From Arenicola marina (lineage: Eukaryota > Annelida > Polychaeta > Arenicolidae), in assembly GCA_964019135.1 (NCBI GenBank), contig CAXHSH010000546.1:1-64000 (forward strand): a stretch of DNA of 64,000 nt, given 5' to 3'. This document shows positions 1 through 9,194 of the stretch, piece by piece. The translations under genes and the position numbers were made by a program. The notes below the pieces were generated by a model. That model was not told the origin of the DNA. It searched no databases and worked only from the letters and a program-made list of their open reading frames with translations. Positions within the stretch are counted from its first letter, which is position 1, and each line of letters starts with the position of its first letter.

Positions 1-1500
1 GTCCACTGGCCGAGTGTGAGGGGCTGGGTAAGTCATGACCGTGAGAGGGCGTGGCAGACCACTGGCCGAACGTGTGGGGCTTGGTATGTCTTGACCCTGA
101 GAGGGCCTGGCAGACCACTGGCCGGGTGTGAGGGGCTGGGTAAGTCATGACCGTTAGAGGGCCTGGCAGACCGCTGGCCGGGTGTGTGGGGCTGGGTATG
201 TCATGACCGACAGAGGGCGTGGCAGACCCCGGGCCGGGTGTGTGGGGCTGGGTATGTCATGACCGAGTGAGGGCGTGGCAGAACACTGGCCGACTGTGTG
301 GGGCTGGGTACGCCATGACCGTGAGAAGGAGTGGCAGACCACTGGCCGAGTGTGAGGGGCTGGGTATGTCATGAACGTGAGAGGGCGTGGCAGACCACTA
401 TCCGAGTGTGAGGGGCAGTGTATGTCTTGAATATGAGAGGGCGTGGCATCCCACTGGCCGAGTGTGTGGGGTTGGATATGTCATGACCATGAGAAGGGGT
501 GGCAGACCACTGGCCGAATGTGTGGGGCTGGGTATGTCTTGACCGTGCGAGGGCCTGGCAGACCACTGGCCGAGTGTGAGGGGCTGGGTAAGTCATGAAC
601 GTGAGAGGGCGTGGCAGACCACTGGCCGAGTGTGAGGGGCAGTGTATGTCTTGAATATGAGAGGGCGTGGCATCCCACTGGCCGAGTGTGTGGGGTTGGG
701 TATGTCATGACCATGAGAAGGGGTGGCAGACCACTGGCCGAGTGTGTGGGGCTGGGTATGTCTTGACCGTGAGAGGGCCTGGCAGACCACTGGCCGAGTG
801 TGAGGGGCTGGGTATGTCATGTCCATGGAAGGGCGTGGCAGACCACTGGCCGAATGTGATGGGCAGTATGTGTCATGCCCGTGAGAGGGCTTGGCAGATC
901 ACTGGCCGATTGTGTGGGGCTGGTTATGCCATGACCATGCGAAGGCGTGGCAGACCACTGGTCGATTGTGTGGGACTGGCTATGTCTTGACCGTGAGAGG
1001 GCCTGGCAGACCACTGGCCGAGGGTGAGGGGCTGGATGTGTCATGACCATGAGAGGGCGTGGCAGTCCACAGGGCGGGTGTGAGGGGCAGTGTTTGTCAT
1101 GCCTGTGAGAGGGCGTGGCAGACCACTGGCCCAGTGTGGGGGGCTGGGTATGTCATTACCTTGAGAGGGTGTGGCAGACCACTGGCCGAGTGTGATGGTC
1201 AGTGTATGTTATGCCCGATCGAGGGTGTGGCCGACCACTGGCATAGTGAGTGGGGCTGGGTAAGTCATGTCCGTGAGACCGCGTGATAGACTACTGACTA
1301 TGTGTGTGGGGCTGGGTATGTCATGACCATGAGAGGGCGTGGCAGAGCATTGGCCGAGTGTATGGGGCTGGGAATGTCATGCCCGTGAGAGGGCGTGGCA
1401 GACCGCTGGCCGATTGTATGGGGCTAGGTATGTCATGCCTGTGCGAGGGAGTGGCAGATCACTGGCCGAGTGTCAGGGGCTGGAGTATGTCATGACCGAG
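1..1500 (+). repeat. Partial HOR unit (right half) before the first palindrome
   Basis: This is the distal half of a unit, cut by the window edge. From about 140 it follows the same monomer order as 7825-9194, 11158-12527 and 47184-48553. Landmarks in order are the GACCGACAGAGGG monomer (207-219), the GACCGAGTGAGGG monomer (263-275), the CACTATCCGAG monomer (397-407), the internal 224-bp duplication (373-820), CCATGGAAGGGCG (823-835), the CCGATCGAGGG monomer (about 1215-1225) and the TGATAGACTACTGACTATG monomer (about 1284-1302). The first 140 bases resemble the 2.39-kb unit type (compare 13420-13565), which suggests that the unit truncated at the left edge was of that type. Confidence 0.88.
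373..820 (+). repeat. Internal 224-bp (4-monomer) tandem duplication within the HOR
   Basis: Positions 373-596 and 597-820 are two copies of the same four-monomer block. Each starts GAACGTGAGAGGGCGTGG and contains TGTCTTGAATATGAGAGGG, a GGCATCCCACTGG monomer and a GGGGTTGG monomer. The copies differ at a few sites: CACTATCCG in the first against CACTGGCCG in the second, and GGTTGGATATG against GGTTGGGTATG. The same two-copy block appears in nearly every right half of the HOR. It is reduced to one copy in the 51771-53933 unit. Confidence 0.85.
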
Positions 1501-1507
1501 AGAGGGC

Positions 1508-1592
1508 GCCCTCTCACGGGAATGTCATACCCAGCCCCTCACACCCGGCCAGTGATCTGTCACACACTATCACGGGTGACATACGCTGCTCC
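1508..1592 (-). repeat. Inverted satellite segment 1 (85 bp, CA-deletion class)
   Basis: The perfect palindrome AGAGGGCGCCCTCT (1501-1514) marks the switch to reverse orientation. The segment reads on the minus strand as about 1.5 monomers, ending GCTGCTCC on the plus strand. Forward orientation resumes at TGAGGGAGTGGCAGACCG (1593). This copy has CACGGGTGACATAC, lacking a CA dinucleotide found in 15 of the 19 copies. Left and right arms can pair imperfectly over roughly 38 bp with no loop. Confidence 0.93.
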
Positions 1593-1610
1593 TGAGGGAG
1601 TGGCAGACCG

Positions 1611-4600
1611 CTGGCCGAGTGTGTGGTGCAGTGTATGTCATGCCTGTGGAGGGCGTGGACCACTGGCCGAGTGTGTGGGGCAGTGTATGTCATGCCTATG
1701 AGAAGGCGTGGTAGCTCACTGGCCGAGTGAGTGGGGCTGGGTATGTCGTGACCGAGAGAGGGCGTGGCATACCACTGGCAGAGTGTGAGGGGCAGTGTAA
1801 GTCATGCCCGTGTGAGGGCGTGGCAGACCACTGGCCGAGTGTGTGGCGCTCGGTATGTCATGACCGTGTGAGGGCTTGGTAGACCACTGGCCGAGTGTGA
1901 GGAGCATTGTATGTCATGTCCGTGAGAGGGTGTGGCAGACCGCTGACCGAGTGTGTGGGGCTGGATATGGCTTGTCCGTGAGAGGGCCTGGCAGGCCACT
2001 GGCCGAGTTTGTGGGGCTCGGTATGTCATGACCGTGAGAGGACGTGGCAGACCACTGGCCGATTGTGTGCGGCTGGGCATGTCTTGACCGTGAGAGGGCC
2101 TTGCAGACCACTGGTCGAGTGTGAGGGGCTGGGTGTGTCATGACCATTAGAGGGCGTGGCAGACCGCAGGCCGGGTGTGAGGGGCTGGGTATGTAGTGCC
2201 CGTGCGAGGGTGTGGTAGATCCCTGGCCGGGTGTGTGGGGCTGGGTATGTCTTGAACGTGAGAGGGCGTGGCAGACCACTGGCCGATTGTGAGGGGCAGT
2301 TAGTGCCATGCCTTTGAGAGGGTGTGGCAGACCGCTGGCCGAGTGTGTGGGGCTGGGTAAGTCATGACTGTGAGAGGGCGTGGCAGACCACTGGCCGATT
2401 GTGTGAGGCTGGGTATGCCATGACCATGAGAGGGCGTGGCAGACCGCTGGCCGAGTGTGTGGGGCTGGGTAAGTCATGACCGTGAGAGGGCGTGGCAGAC
2501 CACTGGCCGATTGTGTGAGGCTGGGTATGCCATGACCATGAGAGGGCGTGGCAGACCAATGGCTGATTGTGTGGGGCTGGGTATGTCATGACCATGAGAG
2601 GGCGTGGCAGACCACTGGCCGAGTGTGAGGGGCAGTGTGTGTCACGCCGTTGAGAGTTCGTGACAGACCACTGGCCTTGTGTGTGGGGCTGGGTATGTCG
2701 TGCCCGTGCGAGGGTGTGGCAGAACCCTGGCCGGGTGTGTGGGGCTGGGTATGTCAAGACCGACAGACGGCGTTGCAAACCACTGGCCGAGTGTGGGGGG
2801 CAGTATATGTCATGCCCGTCAGAGGGCGTGGCAGACAACTGGTCGAGTGTGATGGGCAAGGTATGTCATGACCTTGAGAGGATGTGGCAGACCACTGGCC
2901 GAGTGTGAGGGGCTGGGTATGCCGTTACCATGAGAAGGCGTGGCAGACCACTGGTCGTTTGTGTGGGGCTGTGTATGTCTTGACCGTGAGAGGGCCTGGA
3001 AGGCCACTGGCCGAGGGTGTGGTGCTCGGTATGTCTTGACCGTGAGAGGACGTGGCAGACCACTGGCCGACTGTATGGGGCTGGGTATGCCATGATCGTG
3101 AGAAGGAGTGGCAGACCACTGGCCGAATGTGTGGGGCTAGGTATGCCGTGACCATGAGAAGGGAAGGCGTGGCAGACTACTGGTCGATTGTGTGGGGCTG
3201 GGTATGTCTTGGCCGTGAGATCGAGGGCCTGGCAGGCCACTGGCCGAGTGTGTGGTGCGCGTTATATCTTGACCGTGAGAGGACGTGGCAGGCCACTGGC
3301 CGACTGTGTGGGGCTGGGTATGCCATGACCGCGAGAAGGATTTGGCCGACTGTGTGGGGCTGGGTATGCCATGACCGGGAGAAGGAGTGGCAGACGACAG
3401 GTCGAGTGTGATGGTCAGTGTATGTCACGCCCATACAAGGGCGTAGCAGACCACTGGCAGAGTGTGGGGGGCAGTGTATGTCATGCCCGTGACAAGGCGT
3501 GGCAGACCGCTGGCCGAGTCTGTGGGGCTGGGTAATTCATGACCGTGAGAGGGCGTGTGAGACCACTGGCCGATTGTGTGGGGCTGGGTATGCCATGACC
3601 ATGAGAAGGCCTGGCAGACCACTGGCTGATTGTGTGGGGCTGGGTATGTCTTGACCGTGAGAGGGCGTATCAGACCACTGGCCGAGTGTGTGGTGCAGTG
3701 TATGTCATGCCTGTGGAGGGCGTGGACCACTGGCCGAGTGTGTGGGGCAGTGTATGTCATGCCTATGAGAAGGCGTGGTAGCTCACTGGCCGAGTGAGTG
3801 GGGCTGGGTATGTCGTGACCGAGAGAGGGCGTGGCATACCACTGGCAGAGTGTGAGGGGCAGTGTAAGTCATGCCCGTGTGAGGGCGTGGCAGACCACTG
3901 GCCGAGTGTGTGGCGCTCGGTATGTCATGACCGTGTGAGGGCTTGGTAGACCACTGGCCGAGTGTGAGGAGCATTGTATGTCATGTCCGTGAGAGGGTGT
4001 GGCAGACCGCTGACCGAGTGTGTGGGGCTGGATATGGCTTGTCCGTGAGAGGGCCTGGCAGGCCACTGGCCGAGTTTGTGGGGCTCGGTATGTCATGACC
4101 GTGAGAGGACGTGGCAGACCACTGGCCGATTGTGTGCGGCTGGGCATGTCTTGACCGTGAGAGGGCCTTGCAGACCACTGGTCGAGTGTGAAGGGCTGGG
4201 TGTGTCATGACCATTAGAGGGCGTGGCAGACCGCAGGCCGGGTGTGAGGGGCTGGGTATGTAGTGCCCGTGCGAGGGTGTGGTAGATCCCTGGCCGGGTG
4301 TGTGGGGCTGGGTATGTCTTGAACGTGAGAGGGCGTGGCAGACCACTGGCCGATTGTGAGGGGCAGTTAGTGCCATGCCTTTGAGAGGGTGTGGCAGACC
4401 GCTGGCCGAGTGTGTGGGGCTGGGTAAGTCATGACTGTGAGAGGGCGTGGCAGACCACTGGCCGATTGTGTGAGGCTGGGTATGCCATGACCATGAGAGG
4501 GCGTGGCAGACCGCTGGCCGAGTGTGTGGGGCTGGGTAAGTCATGACCGTGAGAGGGCGTGGCAGACCACTGGCCGATTGTGTGAGGCTGGGTATGCCAT

Positions 4601-5744
4601 GACCATGAGAGGGCGTGGCAGACCAATGGCTGATTGTGTGGGGCTGGGTATGTCATGACCCTGAGAGGGCGTGGCAGACCACTGGCCGAGTGTGAGGGGC
4701 AGTGTGTGTCACGCCGTTGAGAGTTCGTGACAGACCACTGGCCTTGTGTGTGGGGCTGGGTATGTCGTGCCCGTGCGAGGGTGTGGCAGAACCCTGGCCG
4801 GGTGTGTGGGGCTGGGTATGTCAAGACCGACAGACGGCGTTGCAAACCACTGGCCGAGTGTGGGGGGCAGCATATGTCATGCCCGTCAGAGGGCGTGGCA
4901 GACAACTGGTCGAGTGTGATGGGCAAGATATGTCATGACCTTGAGAGGATGTGGCAGACCACTGGCCGAGTGTGAAGGGCTGGGTATGCCGTTACCATGA
5001 GAAGGCGTGGCAGACCACTGGTCGTTTGTGTGGGGCTGTGTATGTCTTGACCGTGAGAGGGCCTGGAAGGCCACTGGCCGAGGGTGTGGTGCTCGGTATG
5101 TCTTGACCGTGAGAGGACGTGGCAGACCACTGGCCGACTGTATGGGGCTGGGTATGCCATGATCGTGAGAAGGAGTGGCAGACCACTGGCCGAATGTGTG
5201 GGGCTGGGTATGCCGTGACCATGAGAAGGGAAGGCGTGGCAGACTACTGGTCGATTGTGTGGGGCTGGGTATGTCTTGGCCGTGAGATCGAGGGCCTGGC
5301 AGGCCACTGGCCGAGTGTGTGGTGCGCGTTATATCTTGACCGTGAGAGGACGTGGCAGGCCACTGGCCGACTGTGTGGGGCTGGGTATGCCATGACCGCG
5401 AGAAGGATTTGGCCGACTGTGTGGGGCTGGGTATGCCATGACCGGGAGAAGGAGTGGCAGACGACAGGTCGAGTGTGATGGTCAGTGTATGTCACGCCCA
5501 TACAAGGGCGTAGCAGACCACTGGCAGAGTGTGGGGGGCAGTGTATGTCATGCCCGTGACAAGGCGTGGCAGACCGCTGGCCGAGTCTGTGGGGCTGGGT
5601 AATTCATGACCGTGAGAGGGCGTGTGAGACCACTGGCCGATTGTGTGGGGCTGGGTATGCCATGACCATGAGAAGGCCTGGCAGACCACTGGCTGATTGT
5701 GTGGGGCTGGGTATGTCTTGACCGTGAGAGGGCGTATCAGACCA
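1611..5744 (+). repeat. Two tandem 2,067-bp HOR units lacking the inverted segment
   Basis: Positions 1611-3677 and 3678-5744 repeat at an offset of 2,067 bp, and the third unit continues the same order from 5745. In these units GAGGGCGTATCAGACCACTG is followed directly by a TGTGTGGTGCAGTG monomer. The whole right half of the full HOR, including the palindrome, is skipped. The length is 37 x 56 minus 5, which matches four length-variant monomers: +5 (GAAGGGAAGGCG), +4 (GAGATCGAGGG), -10 (GAAGGATTTGGCCG) and -4 (CTGTGGAGGGCGTGGACC). The first two units share GAGGAGCATTG (near 1890 and 3957), while the third has GAGGGGCATTG (near 6030). Confidence 0.9.
2366..2589 (+). repeat. Internal 112-bp (2-monomer) tandem duplication
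   Basis: Positions 2366-2477 and 2478-2589 are two copies of a dimer made of a CGATTGTGTGAGGCTGGG monomer and a following monomer that begins GCCATGACCATGAGAGGG. They differ mainly at GACTGTGAG against GACCGTGAG, and at CCGCTGGCCGAGTG against CCAATGGCTGATTG. The duplication is found in the left half of full, 2.22-kb and 2.07-kb units, and not in the 2.39-kb units. Confidence 0.8.
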
Positions 5745-8700
5745 CTGGCCGAGTGTGTGGTGCAGTGTATGTCATGCCTGTGGAGGGCGTGGACCACTGG
5801 CCGAGTGTGTGGGGCAGTGTATGTCATGCCTATGAGAAGGCGTGGTAGCTCACTGGCCGAGTGAGTGGGGCTGGGTATGTCGTGACCGAGAGAGGGCGTG
5901 GCATACCACTGGCAGAGTGTGAGGGGCAGTGTAAGTCATGCCCGTGTGAGGGCGTGGCAGACCACTGGCCGAGTGTGTGGCGCTCGGTATGTCATGACCG
6001 TGTGAGGGCTTGGTAGACCACTGGCCGAGTGTGAGGGGCATTGTATGTCATGTCCGTGAGAGGGTGTGGCAGACCGCTGACCGAGTGTGTGGGGCTGGAT
6101 ATGTCTTTTCCGTGAGAGGGCCTGGCAGGCCACTGGCCGAGTTTGTGGGGCTCGGTATGTCATGACCGTGAGAAGACGTGGCAGACCACTGGCCGATTGT
6201 GTGCGGCTGGGCATGTCTTGACCGTGAGAGGGCCTTGCAGACCACTGGTCGAGTGTGAGGGGCTGGGTGTGTCATGACCATTAGAGGGCGTGGCAGACCG
6301 CAGGCCGGGTGTGAGGGGCTGGGTATGTAGTGCCCGTGCGAGGGTGTGGTAGATCCCTGGCCGGGTGTGTGGGGCTGGGTATGTCTTGAACGTGAGAGGG
6401 CGTGGCAGACCACTGGCCGATTGTGAGGGGCAGTTAGTGCCATGCCTTTGAGAGGGTGTGGCAGACCGCTGGCCGAGTGTGTGGGGCTGGGTAAGTCATG
6501 ACCGTGAGAGGGCGTGGCAGACCACTGGCCGATTGTGTGAGGCTGGGTATGCCATGACCATGAGAGGGCGTGGCAGACCGCTGGCCGAGTGTGTGGGGCT
6601 GGGTAAGTCATGACCGTGAGAGGGCGTGGCAGACCACTGGCCGATTGTGTGAGGCTGGGTATGCCATGACCATGAGAGGGCGTGGCAGACCAATGGCTGA
6701 TTGTGTGGGGCTGGGTATGTCATGACCCTGAGAGGGCGTGGCAGACCACTGGCCGAGTGTGTGGGGCAGTGTGTGTCACGCCGTTGAGAGTTCGTGACAG
6801 ACCACTGGCCTTGTGTGTGGGGCTGGGTATGTCGTGCCCGTGCGAGGGTGTGGCAGAACCCTGGCCGAGTGTGGGGGGCAGTATATGTCATGCCCGTCAG
6901 AGGGCGTGGCAGACAACTGGTCGAGTGTGATGGGCAAGGTATGTCATGACCTTGAGAGGATGTGGCAGACCACTGGCCGAGTGTGAGGGGCTGGGTATGC
7001 CGTTACCATGAGAAGGCGTGGCAGACCACTGGTCGTTTGTGTGGGGCTGTGTATGTCTTGACCGTGAGAGGGCCTGGAAGGCCACTGGCCGAGGGTGTGG
7101 TGCTCGGTATGTCTTGACCGTGAGAGGACGTGGCAGACCACTGGCCGACTGTATGGCGCTGGGTATGCCATGATCGTGAGAAGGAGTGGCAGACCACTGG
7201 CCGAATGTGTGGGGCTGGGTATGCCGTGACCATGAGAAGGGAAGGCGTGGCAGACTACTGGTCGATTGTGTGGGGCTGGGTATGTCTTGGCCGTGAGATC
7301 GAGGGCCTGGCAGGCCACTGGCCGAGTGTGTGGTGCGCGTTATATCTTGACCGTGAGAGGACGTGGCAGGCCACTGGCCGACTGTGTGGGGCTGGGTATG
7401 CCATGACCGCGAGAAGGATTTGGCCGAATGTGTGGGGCTGGGTATGCCATGACCGGGAGAAGGAGTGGCAGACGACAGGTCGAGTGTGATGGTCAGTGTA
7501 TGTCACGCCCATACAAGGGCGTAGCAGACCACTGGCAGAGTGTGGGGGGCAGTGTATGTCATGCCCGTGACAAGGCGTGGCAGACCGCTGGCCGAGTCTG
7601 TGGGGCTGGGTAATTCATGACCGTGAGAGGGCGTGTGAGACCACTGGCCGATTGTGTGGGGCTGGGTATGCCATGACCATGAGAAGGCCTGGCAGACCAC
7701 TGGCTGATTGTGTGGGGCTGGGTATGTCTTGACCGTGAGAGGGCGTATCAGACCACTGGCCGAGTATGTGGGGCTAGGTTTATCATGCGCGTGAGAGGGC
7801 GTGGCAGACCGCTGGCCGAGTGTGAGGGGCTGGGTAAGTCATGACCGTGAGAGGGCCTGGCAGACCGCTGGCCGGGTGTGTGGGGCTGGGTATGTCATGA
7901 CCGACAGAGGGCGTGGCAGACCCCGGGCCGGGTGTGTGGGGCTGGGTATGTCATGACCGAGTGAGGGCGTGGCAGAACACTGGCCGACTGTGTGGGGCTG
8001 GGTACGCCATGACCGTGAGAAGGAGTGGCAGACCACTGGCCGAGTGTGAGGGGCTGGGTATGTCATGAACGTGAGAGGGCGTGGCAGACCACTATCCGAG
8101 TGTGAGGGGCAGTGTATGTCTTGAATATGAGAGGGCGTGGCATCCCACTGGCCGAGTGTGTGGGGTTGGATATGTCATGACCATGAGAAGGGGTGGCAGA
8201 CCACTGGCCGAATGTGTGGGGCTGGGTATGTCTTGACCGTGAGAGGGCCTGGCAGACCACTGGCCGAGTGTGAGGGGCTGGGTAAGTCATGAACGTGAGA
8301 GGGCGTGGCAGACCACTGGCCGAGTGTGAGGGGCAGTGTATGTCTTGAATATGAGAGGGCGTGGCATCCCACTGGCCGAGTGTGTGGGGTTGGGTATGTC
8401 ATGACCATGAGAAGGGGTGGCAGACCACTGGCCGAGTGTGTGGGGCTGGGTATGTCTTGACCGTGAGAGGGCCTGGCAGACCACTGGCCGAGTGTGAGGG
8501 GCTGGGTATGTCATGTCCATGGAAGGGCGTGGCAGACCACTGGCCGAATGTGATGGGCAGTATGTGTCATGCCCGTGAGAGGGCTTGGCAGATCACTGGC
8601 CGATTGTGTGGGGCTGGTTATGCCATGACCATGCGAAGGCGTGGCAGACCACTGGTCGATTGTGTGGGACTGGCTATGTCTTGACCGTGAGAGGGCCTGG

Positions 8701-9194
8701 CAGACCACTGGCCGAGTGTGAGGGGCTGGGTGTGTCATGACCATGAGAGGGCGTGGCAGTCCATAGGGCGGGTGTGAGGGGCAGTGTTTGTCATGCCTGT
8801 GAGAGGGCGTGGCAGACCACTGGCCCAGTGTGGGGGGCTGGGTATGTCGTTACCTTGAGAGGGTGTGGCAGACCACTGGCCGAGTGTGATGGTCAGTGTA
8901 TGTTATGCCCGATCGAGGGTGTGGCCGACCACTGGCATAGTGAGTGGGGCTGGGTAAGTCATGTCCGTGAGACCGCGTGATAGACTACTGACTATGTGTG
9001 TGGGGCTGGGTATGTCATGACCATGAGAGGGCGTGGCAGAGCATTTGCCGAGTGTATGGGGCTGGGAATGTCATGCCCGTGAGAGGGCGTGGCAGACCGC
9101 TGGCCGATTGTATGGGGCTAGGTATGTCATACCTGTGAGAGGGAGTGGCAGATCACTGGCCGAGTGTCAGGGGCTGGAGTATGTCATGACCGAG

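Larger units (their letters stand above)
1501..9194 (+). repeat. Palindrome interval 1 (7,694 bp): two 2,067-bp units plus one full unit
   Basis: The interval equals 2 x 2,067 + 3,560 bp. After the inverted segment, two units without a palindrome follow (1611-3677, 3678-5744), then an almost complete unit. That unit is 56 bp shorter than the 3,616-bp full unit because one monomer is missing near 6862. There GGCAGAACCCTGGCCG runs straight into AGTGTGGGGGGCAG, whereas the other copies have a GTCAAGACCGACAGACGG monomer between them (as at 2753-2770). Confidence 0.88.

Noticed and set aside
667..990. Plus-strand open frames of 75-120 codons with Trp- and Cys-rich periodic peptides.
   Set aside because: They are shadows of the same 56-bp repeat. 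Frame limits shift with single substitutions between otherwise identical units, and nothing indicates translation.
1500..1515. Rho-independent terminator or attachment site at the palindrome.
   Set aside because: There is no T-run, no flanking gene, no recombinase gene and no target-site duplication. The palindrome is simply the head-to-head junction of two monomers.
1914..2477. Long minus-strand open frames (up to 187 codons, recurring in many units), often chained by ATGA start/stop overlaps as in an operon.
   Set aside because: They come from the repeat arithmetic. Three monomers make 168 bp, or 56 codons, so one reading frame cycles through all monomer phases and gives a 56-residue periodic peptide. 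Ends are set by the GTCATGAC octamer (TGA and ATG on both strands), and frames lengthen only where that octamer is mutated. There is no codon bias, no domain and no conserved boundary, and equivalent frames exist on both strands.
2656..2672. CENP-B box candidate around GTTCGTGACAGACCACT.
   Set aside because: It matches the TTCG and the central A of the known box but has CCAC where the box requires CGGG. No better match was seen, so a centromeric role is not supported.
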